A stretch of DNA of 54,045 nt from CAZFCK01 sp964517355 (GCA_964517355.1 CAZFCK010000003.1:1-54045); one strand, 5' to 3'; numbered from the stretch's first letter, positions 41,973 to 50,482 are shown. The notes: generated by a model from the sequence alone, not told the origin. Numbers and translations: made by a program.

Positions 41973-44348
41973 ATGAAAACAGTGACCATCCAGCAGATAG
42001 CGCGCAAAACGGGGCTCACCGACCAGTGCCTCTATGGCCGCGCCAGGCGCGAGGGTTGGCCTTTTGTGGCCGTCCGCCCCAAGCGCTATCTGCTGGACTC
42101 GCTGCCCCGCGACATCCTCGCCGCCCTCGGCCTGCCCGTGAAGCCGCTGATCGCGCCCTGCGCCGCGGCCGATGACAGGCAAGCGCATACCGCCTCTGAA
42201 AATCAAAAAAACATGAATTTTTTTGCCTCCGTTTCAGGGCAAATGAATAATAACATCGCGGAATCAAATGATATAGCGTTAATCGATAATCAAATAGGTC
42301 TGCATTTAATCCCCGAAAACGCGGCCCCTGGCGACCGTCGGGCCTCAGCGCCGGACCCCCTCCCTGAAATGCCGCAGGATCATGCGGCGTTGTGCGACAC
42401 GCCCGCCGCCGTGGAAGCATCGTCCCCGGCTCCGGCCCATGCCGGCCTGAAAGATAATGAGTATCGGAAAACGATAGCGGTTGCCGAAAATCAAAAATCA
42501 ATGAAATTTTTTGCCTCGATTCCAGGGCAAATGAATAATAAAACCGTTGAATCATGCAATATAAGTATTACCTATAATCACGACGAAAAGCATGTATTGC
42601 CGCAAAAATGGGGCGGACGGTCCGCGGGGGCGATGCATCCCGAAATCAAACCGCAGGAGTTGCGCAAGGCCGCGCAACGCGCCGCCCTTGTGCAGGCCTA
42701 CAAAGCCGCCCTGGTCCAGGGGCGCGCCCGGGGGCGCAAGCTGGCCGAGGTGCGCCAAGGCTTCGTGGAAGTCTACAACGCCGGACTGATCTACGGGCAG
42801 ATCCGTGAGTCCCTTGGAAAAACGAGCTGGCAGTCCCTGGAGCGCTGGAAACGCGGACTTGAGCAAAACGGTAATGATTGCGCGGTGTTGGCCGAACAGC
42901 GCGGCCGCAAACGCGCCGGCGCAAGCAAGGTGACCTACCACGAGGCCTTGTTGCTGCAACGCTTTCTCTTGCACCAGCACAGGTTCAAGATCCGCACCGC
43001 GATCATGTACGTCAAGCGGGAGCTGGAGCGGCGCGGCATTGAATCCCCCAGCTCAGAAAGCACCATGCGCCGCTGGGTGCAGCGTCTGGAGGCGGAGCGC
43101 AACGACATCTGGACGCTCATGCGCGAGGGGCACAAGGCCCTGGTGGACAACAACGTGCCCACCATAGCCCGCGACCGCACCCTGCTTTCCGTGGGCGAGT
43201 GCCTCATCGCGGACGGCCATGTCTGCAACTTCCGCGTGAACAATCCCTGGACCGGCAAACCGGTGCGGCCCGTGCTCATCGCCTGGCAGGACTGGCGCTC
43301 CGCCTATATCTGCGGCTGGTCCCTGATGATTTCAGAGGACCGCAACGCCATTCACCTGGCCTTGCAGCGCGCCGTGCTGCGCCTGGGGCGCGCCCCCGAG
43401 CACGTGTACCTGGATAACGGCCGCGCCTTTAAAGCCAAATTTTTCACCGACCCGGACCAAACCGATTTCGAGGCCCTCGGCCTTGGTGGACTGTACTCCC
43501 GGCTCGGCTGCGAAGTGCATTTCGCGCAGCCTTACAACGCCCAGTCGAAACCGGTGGAGAGCTTTTTCAAGACCTTTGGATTGCAGTTCGAAAAACTGCT
43601 GCCCTCGTTCGTGGGCCATGACATCCCCGGCAAACCCGCACGCATGCGCCGCAATGAAAAATTCATGCGACAGCTCGCCCCGGAGCGTGTGTTGGAGTGG
43701 GACGAGGCCGGCCGTGCGATCCAGGCCTGGCTGGACGGCTGGTACCACGCGACCCCGCACACCGGCCGCGGCATGGACAAACAATGCCCTGGGGATGTGT
43801 TCGAGGCCGGACGGGGACAGGGGGTGGCCGAGGAGCGCCTGCGCTTTTTGCTGATGGCCTCCAAGGAAGTGCAGGTCCGTCGCTCCTGCGTCGAACTCTT
43901 CAAACAGGAATACCTGGCCGAGGAACTCTACGGCCTCAAGGATCAGGTCGTCCTGCGCTTCGACCCTCACGACCTCGCGCAAGTTCACGTCTACCGCCTG
44001 GACGGGTCGTTTCTTTGCACCGCTCCGCGCCTGGAGCGCGCGCACCCCCTGGCCGGCGCGGGCGCGCCCGAAAGTGCGGACGCCTTCAAGCAGCAGCGCA
44101 AGCGTCAGCAAAAACTCAAATCCGGCACCATGCGCGAGGCCGCGGCCCTGGCCCGCGGCATGGACGAACAACTCGCGGTTCTGGACATCGCGCCCCTGGA
44201 CGATCTGGTTCCGGCTGCTCCGGTTTCCGGCGCCAAGGCCGAAAACGGCCGTGCGCCAAAACGGCCGCAACTCATCAATCCCACGGACTGGGCGGACTTG
44301 GAGAGCGTGCAGGACGCCGCGCTGCCCAAAGCCGTCAATGACCGTTAG
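41973..44348 (+). CDS. MuA-type DDE transposase
   Basis: 791 residues. It cuts the phage ends and joins them to target DNA. N-terminal winged helix domain (TIQQIARKTGLTDQCLYGRARREGW), then a linker with an internal duplication (ENQKNMNFFASVSGQMNNN and ENQKSMKFFASIPGQMNNK, about 95 residues apart). Domain I-gamma-like HTH (KRELERRGIESPSSESTMRRWVQRLEAE) precedes the catalytic RNase H fold with Asp in CLIADGHVCNF near 414, Asp in VYLDNGRAFK near 480 and Glu in SKPVESFFKTF near 527. The C-terminal beta-barrel and a basic tail (KQQRKRQQKLKSGTM) for MuB contact follow. Some 130 residues longer than Mu A (663), mainly through the N-terminal linker. Confidence 0.93.
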   Translation: MKTVTIQQIARKTGLTDQCLYGRARREGWPFVAVRPKRYLLDSLPRDILAALGLPVKPLIAPCAAADDRQAHTASENQKNMNFFASVSGQMNNNIAESNDIALIDNQIGLHLIPENAAPGDRRASAPDPLPEMPQDHAALCDTPAAVEASSPAPAHAGLKDNEYRKTIAVAENQKSMKFFASIPGQMNNKTVESCNISITYNHDEKHVLPQKWGGRSAGAMHPEIKPQELRKAAQRAALVQAYKAALVQGRARGRKLAEVRQGFVEVYNAGLIYGQIRESLGKTSWQSLERWKRGLEQNGNDCAVLAEQRGRKRAGASKVTYHEALLLQRFLLHQHRFKIRTAIMYVKRELERRGIESPSSESTMRRWVQRLEAERNDIWTLMREGHKALVDNNVPTIARDRTLLSVGECLIADGHVCNFRVNNPWTGKPVRPVLIAWQDWRSAYICGWSLMISEDRNAIHLALQRAVLRLGRAPEHVYLDNGRAFKAKFFTDPDQTDFEALGLGGLYSRLGCEVHFAQPYNAQSKPVESFFKTFGLQFEKLLPSFVGHDIPGKPARMRRNEKFMRQLAPERVLEWDEAGRAIQAWLDGWYHATPHTGRGMDKQCPGDVFEAGRGQGVAEERLRFLLMASKEVQVRRSCVELFKQEYLAEELYGLKDQVVLRFDPHDLAQVHVYRLDGSFLCTAPRLERAHPLAGAGAPESADAFKQQRKRQQKLKSGTMREAAALARGMDEQLAVLDIAPLDDLVPAAPVSGAKAENGRAPKRPQLINPTDWADLESVQDAALPKAVNDR

Positions 44349-44362
44349 AGGAGTATGCCCGC

Positions 44363-45061
44363 ATGAAAAAGGATTTCGCCGTCACGGCCAACGTCAAACG
44401 CTACCTCAGCGCCGCCGAGGCCCTGATTTCCGCCCCTCCCGGTATAGACCGCTACATGCTCACCTACGGCCATTGCGGTTTGGGCAAGACCGAAACCTCA
44501 ATGTGGTGGAAAAATACTTGCCATCCTGAGGCAGTCTTCCTGCGGATAAAAAAGGCTATGACTACCAAGTGGTTGCTAAAGGAGCTTGTGGCGGAAATGG
44601 ATATCCCCCCTGCTAAAAGTATTGACGAACTCTTACAGCAGGCGGTTGGCGAACTCATGGGGAGCAATCGACCAGTCATTCTTGATGAAATCGACTATGT
44701 GGCCGGTAAGAGCGTGCTAATCGAGACTCTGCGCGACATCGGAGATCTTTCGGGCGCCCCCATCATATTGATCGGGATGCCCGAGGCCCCGGGCATTTTC
44801 TCCAAATTTCATGCCTTGAGTAGACGTATAACGCAAATCGTACCTTTCAACGGGCTTGATATCCAGGACGTACGCGCCGTGCTGGATCAGATTTGCGAAG
44901 TTCCCGTGGCCGACGACGCCGTGGAAGCCATACACAAGGCCGGTAGGCCCTGCACCTGCGCCCAACTCTACCGCTGGGCCCAGGCCTGCGAACACATTCA
45001 CAAGGCCCGCAAGCTTGATCCCGGCCAGGCCGTGAACGCGGATATGCTCCAAAAGAGATAG
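44363..45061 (+). CDS. MuB-type AAA ATPase, target-DNA activator
   Basis: 232 residues. Walker A in YGHCGLGKTET near residue 38, Walker B in RPVILDEIDY near 107, sensor-like APIILIGMPEA and a C-terminal helical domain. Binds DNA as an ATP-dependent filament, selects the target and stimulates the transposase. Shorter than Mu B (312), without its N-terminal HTH; this is common among Mu-like prophages. It begins 15 bases after the transposase stop. Confidence 0.9.
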   Translation: MKKDFAVTANVKRYLSAAEALISAPPGIDRYMLTYGHCGLGKTETSMWWKNTCHPEAVFLRIKKAMTTKWLLKELVAEMDIPPAKSIDELLQQAVGELMGSNRPVILDEIDYVAGKSVLIETLRDIGDLSGAPIILIGMPEAPGIFSKFHALSRRITQIVPFNGLDIQDVRAVLDQICEVPVADDAVEAIHKAGRPCTCAQLYRWAQACEHIHKARKLDPGQAVNADMLQKR

Positions 45062-45063
45062 CC

Positions 45064-45648
45064 ATGACAACCAGCAAGAATATCATGAAAAATGTCAAAG
45101 TCGCCATTGCGGAGACAAGTATCATCGACGGCCGGTTGTGTGCGGGCCGCAAAATTAGCGTGGTCGGCATGGCCCAAGCCGCGGGCGTGAGCCGCAAGCA
45201 GGCGGCGCGGTGCCTGCGCGCCCTGGCCAGGGCAGGATGGCTCAGGCTGTTGCATGTGCAGTCCGTACCGGCCCGGGAGCTGGGAGAGAAATACGGACCG
45301 CCCCGCCGTAATCCGGTCTACGAGGTGGTGGGCGACATCCGCCAGCGCCGGGACAATCAGGTGAAGAGCCGCGCCACCTGCCGGGACAAAATATGGAGCA
45401 CGCTGCGTATCTGCCGCATGGCCACCGTGACGGAACTCTGCCGTCTCACGGCCTGCGCGCCGGACACGGTGCGCGAATATCTGCAACTCCTCGAACGAGA
45501 GGACGTCATCCGCCACGTCTCCACCCGGGGGCATGCCAAGGTCTGGGCCTTGTGCCGACACAATGGCCCAGCGCGGCCGGACACGCCCGACCGCAAAACC
45601 GTCCGAAAAACGGAGCAAAAGAATGGGCAAAAGGAGGTTGCCTCATGA
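45064..45648 (+). CDS. Early protein with two winged-helix-like segments
   Basis: 194 residues. Two DNA-binding-like segments: ISVVGMAQAAGVSRKQAARCLRALARAGWLRLL (about 30-62) and RICRMATVTELCRLTACAPDTVREYLQLLEREDVIRHV (about 117-155), both in the pattern of bacterial winged helices. The C-terminal tail is basic. It starts two bases after the MuB stop and overlaps the next start. Exact role unknown, perhaps early replication or regulation. Confidence 0.7.
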   Translation: MTTSKNIMKNVKVAIAETSIIDGRLCAGRKISVVGMAQAAGVSRKQAARCLRALARAGWLRLLHVQSVPARELGEKYGPPRRNPVYEVVGDIRQRRDNQVKSRATCRDKIWSTLRICRMATVTELCRLTACAPDTVREYLQLLEREDVIRHVSTRGHAKVWALCRHNGPARPDTPDRKTVRKTEQKNGQKEVAS

Positions 45649-45968
45649 GCGACTGGCTTTCCTTGTTGCGCGATCAGGTCCGGGACCGCGGACAAGCCGC
45701 CGTGGCCAGAGAATTGGGGCGCTCGCGCTCCGCCGTTTCCATGGTTCTGTCCGGCAAATATCCGGCCGGGACGGACGCCATAGAGGCCGCGGTGCTGGCC
45801 CTTTATGGCGGCGACGGCCTGGTGCCGTGCCCCGTGCTGGGGAGCGTGGAACCAGGAATCTGCGCCGGTCATTGCGACCGCGCCAAACGCCTGGGACTCT
45901 GCGCCGGAAATCCTCAGACCCTGCGGCTTCGCAAGGCCTGCCTCAATTGTTCAATCCGCAAACCCTAA
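45645..45968 (+). CDS. HTH protein with C-terminal cysteine cluster
   Basis: 107 residues from an ATG overlapping the preceding stop. The N-terminal HTH (RDRGQAAVARELGRSRSAVSMVLSGKYPA) resembles Cro/LacI-like binders, and the tail has CPVLGSVEPGICAGHCDRAKRLGLCAGN...LRKACLNCS with six cysteines, probably a zinc or Fe-S site. This combined pattern is known from early regions of Mu-like prophages; function not established. Confidence 0.75.
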   Translation: MSDWLSLLRDQVRDRGQAAVARELGRSRSAVSMVLSGKYPAGTDAIEAAVLALYGGDGLVPCPVLGSVEPGICAGHCDRAKRLGLCAGNPQTLRLRKACLNCSIRKP

Positions 45969-45990
45969 CCCTTACAGGAAGGAGAACTCC

Positions 45991-46218
45991 ATGGGCAGCA
46001 TGACCCGCACCACCCGCAACCAGGGCAGCCCGGACTATCACGGGCCGGTATCAAGTACGTTGATGAACGACATTATCGAACTGCGCAGCCTGCTGTATCT
46101 CATGCCGGAAGCCATCAGGGAGCAGGTGGCGCCGCGCCTGAAATCCATGACCAATGCCGTGGACGCGGTGGTCGGTCTGGAAAACGCGACCGTCTGCAAG
46201 GGGGCCTGCCGTGGCTAA
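45991..46218 (+). CDS. Small early phage protein, hypothetical
   Basis: 75 residues, start ATG 45991 with AAGGAG six bases before it. Mostly helical (LMNDIIELRSLLYLMPEAIREQVAPRLKSMTNAVDAVVGLEN). No family recognised. It overlaps the following GTG start by eight bases. Confidence 0.6.
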   Translation: MGSMTRTTRNQGSPDYHGPVSSTLMNDIIELRSLLYLMPEAIREQVAPRLKSMTNAVDAVVGLENATVCKGACRG

Positions 46219-46435
46219 ACAAATCCACATCACCTTCCGCGACGGCGTGCGCGCCACCTTGCCCGGCGACGAGGATCTTATGAATGCGTTGGCCTACTCC
46301 ATGGAAACCGGCGTCAAGCTCGACTTCAACCACAATGATGAGCGGATCATCGTTGCCGGCGAACACGTGATGATGGCTATACACGCCGACTTCGCCGATG
46401 AATTCGAAATTGATGATGAAGAGGGAGAGGAATGA
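46211..46435 (+). CDS. Small acidic early protein, hypothetical
   Basis: 74 residues from GTG 46211 inside the end of the previous gene. Strand-helix sequence IHITFRDGVRATLPGDEDLMNALAYSMETGVKLDFNH and strongly acidic tail FADEFEIDDEEGEE, which could mimic DNA. The stop overlaps the DUF3164 start (ATGA). No known family. Confidence 0.6.
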   Translation: MAKQIHITFRDGVRATLPGDEDLMNALAYSMETGVKLDFNHNDERIIVAGEHVMMAIHADFADEFEIDDEEGEE

Positions 46436-47037
46436 CCATGGACGGTTACATGGAAAACGCCAAGGGACACCTTGTGCCGGTCACCAAGGTTTCCGATTTG
46501 GACAAGCTGCGTCATGAATTCGTGACGGAGCAAATCAGTAAAGCCAAGGCGTTGCGCCAGGCCATAACGGATTATAAAAGCTTGGCTTTCGGCGACATTC
46601 ACGCCTTTTGCGACGTGAGCGCCGAAAAGTACGCGTGTCCCGTGGGGGGGCATAAAGGCAACTTCAGCCTGCTTTCCTTTGACGGCCGTTACAAGATTCA
46701 GGTTCAGATTCAGGATAAAATCGAGTTCGACGAACGCCTGCAAGTGGCCCACACCCTTGTCAAACGTTGTTTCGCCAAATGGTCCGACGGTGCGAGCGAC
46801 AATATCAAGGCCATCGTGAACAACGCCTTTGACGTGGATAAGGAGGGCAACTGCAACGTTGCCCGGATTTTGAGCCTGCGTCAGCTGGAAATTGACGACG
46901 AAGACTGGATGAACGCCATGCGGGCCATTTACGACAGCATCAGGATCACGGGCTCCAAGACCTATGTGCGTTTTTATGAGCGCCGCGAAAGCGACGGCAA
47001 ATTCGAGCCCATAACTTTAGACTTTTCAACTCTGTAA
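46432..47037 (+). CDS. DUF3164 family Mu-like protein
   Basis: 201 residues. The family is recognised from GYMENAKGHLVPVTKVSDLDKLRHEFV, GGHKGNFSLLSFDGRYKIQVQIQDKIEFDERLQVA and the end RITGSKTYVRFYERRESDGKFEPITLDFS. Present in nearly all Mu-like early regions (often mislabelled as sulfate transporter); its biochemical role is unknown. Central position in the early operon here is as expected. Confidence 0.88.
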   Translation: MTMDGYMENAKGHLVPVTKVSDLDKLRHEFVTEQISKAKALRQAITDYKSLAFGDIHAFCDVSAEKYACPVGGHKGNFSLLSFDGRYKIQVQIQDKIEFDERLQVAHTLVKRCFAKWSDGASDNIKAIVNNAFDVDKEGNCNVARILSLRQLEIDDEDWMNAMRAIYDSIRITGSKTYVRFYERRESDGKFEPITLDFSTL

Positions 47038-47060
47038 TGAACAAAAAGGAGATTGCCGTC

Positions 47061-47333
47061 ATGACCAAAAAGGAACTGATCAAATACGCGGCACAGGAAG
47101 CCGGCATCAAGGATCAGGAAGCCGACAAGCTGCTGGCAGCCGTGTTGCGCGGTATGGCCCAGTCTCTGCGCAGGGGCGAAAACGTATGCCTGCAGAATTT
47201 CGGTACCTTCAAGGCGGTGCGAAAAAACGAGCGCCAGGGCCGTAACCCCAAAACCGGCCGATCCATCACCATTCCGGCCAAGACTGTGGTCAAATTCAAG
47301 TCTTCGGTCAATCTGATCATGGAGGAGTTGTAG
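47061..47333 (+). CDS. HU/IHF-family DNA-binding protein
   Basis: 90 residues from the ATG at 47061 (AAGGAG nine bases upstream). An earlier ATG at 47037 lacks a ribosome site. Typical HU: MTKKELIKYAAQEAGIKDQEADKLLAAVLRGMAQSLRRGENVCLQNFGTFKAVRKNERQGRNPKTGRSITIPAKTVVKFK, with the FGTF and RNPKTG arm motifs. It bends DNA; Mu transposition needs host HU, so this phage probably brings its own. Confidence 0.92.
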   Translation: MTKKELIKYAAQEAGIKDQEADKLLAAVLRGMAQSLRRGENVCLQNFGTFKAVRKNERQGRNPKTGRSITIPAKTVVKFKSSVNLIMEEL

Positions 47334-47334
47334 C

Positions 47335-47430
47335 GTGTGCCGGTTGATTCAGGCCGGGCAGGGCCTGGCCCTTGTCCTGGCGCTGACCCTGGACGAAAAA
47401 TATTCTATCATTCCGATTTTTCTTAATTAA
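47335..47430 (+). CDS. Possible 31-residue hydrophobic peptide
   Basis: GTG at 47335 is preceded at good distance by GGAGGAG (47321-47327). The frame codes for a short hydrophobic peptide with LALVLALTL in the middle and ends at TAA 47428-47430, just before a GC hairpin (CAGCCC-TTCG-GGGCTG near 47440-47456). Only context supports it. Confidence 0.35.
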   Translation: MCRLIQAGQGLALVLALTLDEKYSIIPIFLN

Positions 47431-47509
47431 CAGAGCGAAACAGCCCTTCGGGGCTGTCATCGTGACGTGGCGGTCGCGATCTGACGAGCAGCCGATAGGA
47501 TGGAAAAAG

Positions 47510-47830
47510 ATGACGGCGACCATGCATTGCCCCAAATGCGGCCAAGATAAGCCGGTGAAGAGTTTTCGCAAGAAAGCGGGCGGCTGCGCCGTATGGTGCG
47601 CGGACTGCCGCCGCCCCTTCATCCTGGCGGCCAGGGCGCGCAAGGAGGGGCGCTCCCGGCAAACCGGCGAAACCGCGGTTTGCCGGGCTTGCGGCGCAAG
47701 GTACCCGCTAACGTGCAAGTTCAAGGAGAGGGGCTATTGCCCTGCCTGTCAACGTATGCGCCGGAGAGAGCGCCCTGTGCCCGAATTTCCCCTGGACGCT
47801 CGGGACGCCAACATCAACCCCTGGAGTTGA
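47510..47830 (+). CDS. Zinc-ribbon phage protein
   Basis: 106 residues from ATG 47510. Four CxxC knuckles: CPKCGQDK, CADCRRPF, CRACGARYPLTC and CPAC, forming two zinc ribbons, with a basic middle (ARARKEGRSRQTG). Likely DNA or RNA binding or transcription related. No closer family can be given. Ends two bases before the next ATG. Confidence 0.7.
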   Translation: MTATMHCPKCGQDKPVKSFRKKAGGCAVWCADCRRPFILAARARKEGRSRQTGETAVCRACGARYPLTCKFKERGYCPACQRMRRRERPVPEFPLDARDANINPWS

Positions 47831-47832
47831 TC

Positions 47833-48021
47833 ATGTGCCGCGGTACGATCATACAACGCAAGGTTGAGGCCGGGGGGGGGTGCTTTGTGGTCCGCTGGCA
47901 GCACAAGGATGTCATGGTCTGCCGCCCTGTGCTCAAAAATGGCCGTATTGGTACGCGCGAAATCTATGTGCGCAGGGTTGACGTGGCCCTGGTGCAGCCT
48001 GTTTTCGATGATTACACATAG
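47833..48021 (+). CDS. Small early phage protein, hypothetical
   Basis: 62 residues; the ATG at 47833 has GGAG seven bases upstream. Strand-rich (TIIQRKVEAGGGCFVVRWQHKDVMVCRPVLKNGRIGTREIYVRRVDVALV). Unknown function. The compact tandem arrangement with its neighbours supports it being real. Confidence 0.55.
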   Translation: MCRGTIIQRKVEAGGGCFVVRWQHKDVMVCRPVLKNGRIGTREIYVRRVDVALVQPVFDDYT

Positions 48022-48030
48022 GATGGCAAG

Positions 48031-48282
48031 ATGAGCAAAAACAATATGATGGATTTGCATAACCATCTCTTCGCCCAGCTAGAGCGCTTGAGCGACGAGG
48101 AGGTTAAAGGCGATGAACTCAAGGAAGAGATAGCCCGGGGCAACGCTATCAAGGGGGTGGCCGAAACCATCATCGCCAATGCCCGGCTGGTGGCGGATGT
48201 CAATCTGCGCTACGTCAACAGCCTTGAACCTGCGCGGGTGCCCAAAATGCTGGCCTTGGGAGACATGGGAGAAGACGCATGA
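48031..48282 (+). CDS. Small helical phage protein, hypothetical
   Basis: 83 residues, helical and acidic (NHLFAQLERLSDEEVKGDELKEEIARGNAIKGVAETIIANARLVADVNLRYV). This pattern of a short helical protein is widespread in Gram-negative prophages next to an HNH gene, as here; function unknown. The stop overlaps the HNH start (ATGA). Confidence 0.7.
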   Translation: MSKNNMMDLHNHLFAQLERLSDEEVKGDELKEEIARGNAIKGVAETIIANARLVADVNLRYVNSLEPARVPKMLALGDMGEDA

Positions 48283-49052
48283 AATTGCATCGGTACACTC
48301 CGGAACAGCTCGCGTTCCTGCGCGAGGGCTACAGGTCGTTGACTGCGGCCAAGCTTACGGTGGCCTTTAATGAGCGTTTCGGCGCGGCCCTTTCCGTGTC
48401 TTCAATAAAAACTGCGCTGTCCAGACACGGCATCCGTTGTGATCGACGCGGCGCCTTTAACAAGGGGCAGTCCAAATACAGCGATGAGCAAATCGCCTAC
48501 CTGCGCACGATCGCCCCTTCCCGAACTTTCAAAGAGATCGTGGCCGCCTTTAACGGGCGCTTCGGGCTTGGGCTCACCTCCGGGCAAATCCGGTACATCA
48601 TGGACCACAACAACATCTCCAGCGGCAAGTTCGGCCAGGGGAAGGGGGCGCACGGCCATACCCCCTGGAATAAAGGTATGAACGGAAAAATGCCCCGCAA
48701 CGCCGGTCATTTTTCCGAGGGCGAACGTCCGGTTAATGCCAAGCCCCTTGGTGCGGTGCGCAGGGTGGACGGGCGCATCCAGGTCAAGACGGAACAGGGA
48801 TGGCGGTTCAAGCATATTGTCATCTGGGAACAAGCGAACGGGCCAGTTCCGCCAGGGCACAAAATTCTGTTCAAAGACGGCGACTACAACAATATTTGCC
48901 TGGACAACCTTGAGCTTGTCAACGCTCACGAAAATTTCCGCATCGCCCATACCGGCTTTCACCATGCCCCGGAGGGGCTCCGCCCGCCCTTGCTGACCTT
49001 GGGCAGGCTTGTGGCTAAAATATCAGAGCGGTCCAAAGAGGTTCAATCATGA
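48279..49052 (+). CDS. HNH-type endonuclease
   Basis: 257 residues. Two N-terminal HTH-like repeats (YTPEQLAFLREGYRSLTAAKLTVAFNERFG and YSDEQIAYLRTIAPSRTFKEIVAAFNGRFG) that look like a duplicated Myb/SANT-type DNA-binding unit, then an NUMOD-like loop (HTPWNKGMNG) and the HNH core: FKHIVIWEQANGPVPPGHKILFKDGDYNNICLDNLELVNAHEN, with the first His, the Gly-Asn-Asn turn and following Asn/His. Possibly a homing-type nicking enzyme or a nuclease involved in target selection. Confidence 0.85.
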   Translation: MKLHRYTPEQLAFLREGYRSLTAAKLTVAFNERFGAALSVSSIKTALSRHGIRCDRRGAFNKGQSKYSDEQIAYLRTIAPSRTFKEIVAAFNGRFGLGLTSGQIRYIMDHNNISSGKFGQGKGAHGHTPWNKGMNGKMPRNAGHFSEGERPVNAKPLGAVRRVDGRIQVKTEQGWRFKHIVIWEQANGPVPPGHKILFKDGDYNNICLDNLELVNAHENFRIAHTGFHHAPEGLRPPLLTLGRLVAKISERSKEVQS

Positions 49053-49576
49053 GGATCGGCGCCAGGTCACTGCTTTTTGGCGCGCACCAGTTCCTGCTGC
49101 ATCCATATTATGTGTCCAGGGCCTGGCGCTTACTTTACGGCCGCAGTCCTGACCTTGCCGCATGGGCCGCCATCATCACCCACGACTGGGGCTACTGGGG
49201 GGCCCTCGACATGGACGGCGAGACGGGCGAGCGCCACCCCGAGCGCATGGCCGACTGGTGGTGGCGGCGTGGAGCCTTCGGCCGTAGGGTTTCCCGCCTG
49301 ATCCGCGGCCATTCGCGTTTCCACGCCGTCAAGGTCGGCGTCCCTCTGTCGCCCCTGTACGCGGCGGATAAGCTTTCTCTGGCCCTTATGCCGCGCCGTT
49401 TGTACCTCTTTTTGGCCAAGGCCAGCGGCGAGCTTAGGGAATACATGGAGCAATGCGGGACAGGCGGCCGTTACGAGGGGCAAGACAATGAGTCCGAAGC
49501 GCTGTGGTTTCTTTCCACCCAGGCCGTATGCATCGAAATGGCGCTCAGCAACCGCGTTCAGCCTGATGCGCTTTAA
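49049..49576 (+). CDS. HD-domain-like hydrolase
   Basis: 175 residues, ATGA overlap with the HNH gene. Metal-ligand pattern of an HD phosphohydrolase: His in GAHQFLLHPYY, HD in IITHDWGYWG, further His in GERHPERMADWW, and Asp in YAADKLSLALMP. It probably hydrolyses a nucleotide or phosphate ester; substrate unknown. Not a core Mu function, so likely accessory, with the HNH gene as a cargo pair. Confidence 0.7.
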   Translation: MRIGARSLLFGAHQFLLHPYYVSRAWRLLYGRSPDLAAWAAIITHDWGYWGALDMDGETGERHPERMADWWWRRGAFGRRVSRLIRGHSRFHAVKVGVPLSPLYAADKLSLALMPRRLYLFLAKASGELREYMEQCGTGGRYEGQDNESEALWFLSTQAVCIEMALSNRVQPDAL

Positions 49577-49599
49577 CGTCATACTATGAGAGGTACGCC

Positions 49600-50040
49600 A
49601 TGAGCGGCATCACAGGAGCCCAGATCCGCAAGCTGCACAGTCTCAAGAGCGCGCTTGGCCTTCAAGAGGATGAATACCGCGCCGCGCTGCAGCGTTTCGA
49701 CGCCGTGAGCTGTAAAGATCTTTCAGGCCGGCAGGCCGGCATTCTCCTAGACGAATGGGAGAGCCGTGCAGCCGAGACCGGCGTATGGAAACTACGCGCA
49801 GTTACATCTCTCCGCCACGCGGGTAAACGTCCGGAGAAGGGCGCCAGCGGTAGGCAGTTGCGTATGGTGGAAGCTATGTGGGCGCAGGTTTCCAGGGCGG
49901 AGAGCTGTGAGGAACAACGTAGCGGGCTGCAAAAGTTCGTCAAGCGTATCGTCAAGCGCGATAAGCTGGAATGGTGTACGCACAAGGATATCGGCGCGTT
50001 GGTCAAGACCCTGCAAGCCATGGGGGCCAGGCGTGTCTGA
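49600..50040 (+). CDS. gemA: GemA-like regulatory protein (DUF1018)
   Basis: 146 residues, start ATG 49600. The family pattern is clear: GITGAQIRKLHSLKSALGLQEDEYRAALQRF, SCKDLSGRQAGILLDEW, SGRQLRMVEAMWAQVSRAE and the end EWCTHKDIGALVKTLQAMGARR. In Mu, GemA (gp16) modulates host gene expression and DNA supercoiling. Located just before the Mor gene, as in Mu. Confidence 0.88.
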   Translation: MSGITGAQIRKLHSLKSALGLQEDEYRAALQRFDAVSCKDLSGRQAGILLDEWESRAAETGVWKLRAVTSLRHAGKRPEKGASGRQLRMVEAMWAQVSRAESCEEQRSGLQKFVKRIVKRDKLEWCTHKDIGALVKTLQAMGARRV

Positions 50041-50482
50041 TTCGCGGCGTCCGGAGGCGTCCATCCTTATAAAAAGAACGGGCAAGACTGTCTCGAAGCT
50101 GGAACTATTCCTGGACGCCTCCGGTTTCCAAGTGCGCGAGGACGGCCGCTGGCGCCGCCCCCGGGGCCTGGCCCTGAATCTTTCCCAAGTGGCCGGGGTT
50201 GTGCGCGACAAGCTTGACGCATCGTTTGACGCGCCGTTTGACGCAGATCTGGGCGCATTCGCCGTGCCCCCAGCAATTCCGCAAAGAGCCCGTGTCAGCG
50301 CTCCGACGAGTTATTGTCAGGGCCTTCCCCTGACCATGGAGCAGGCCGTAATCAAAACAGCGCCGATCCTGGCCATGGATGGCCGCTGGTATGTGGGCGT
50401 GCGCTTTTTTTCCGGTGATATCGTCATGGTGGCCATGGACGACATGGTGATCAGGGATCTCGATGCCGCCGGCGAGGAGTAG
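50033..50482 (+). CDS. Phage protein between gemA and mor, hypothetical
   Basis: 149 residues from GTG 50033, overlapping gemA by eight bases. The first part has a basic/hydrophobic rhythm (KRTGKTVSKLELFLDASGFQVREDGRWRRPRGLALNLSQVAGVV), the C-terminal part ILAMDGRWYVGVRFFSGDIVMVAMDDMVIRD is strand-rich. No family recognised; possibly an equivalent of Mu gp17-type proteins at this locus. Confidence 0.6.
   Translation: MSDSRRPEASILIKRTGKTVSKLELFLDASGFQVREDGRWRRPRGLALNLSQVAGVVRDKLDASFDAPFDADLGAFAVPPAIPQRARVSAPTSYCQGLPLTMEQAVIKTAPILAMDGRWYVGVRFFSGDIVMVAMDDMVIRDLDAAGEE

Noticed and set aside
41900..41975. Two tiny frames of about 20 codons before the transposase gene
   Set aside because: One has a ribosome site, but nothing supports a product; a leader role could not be distinguished from chance.
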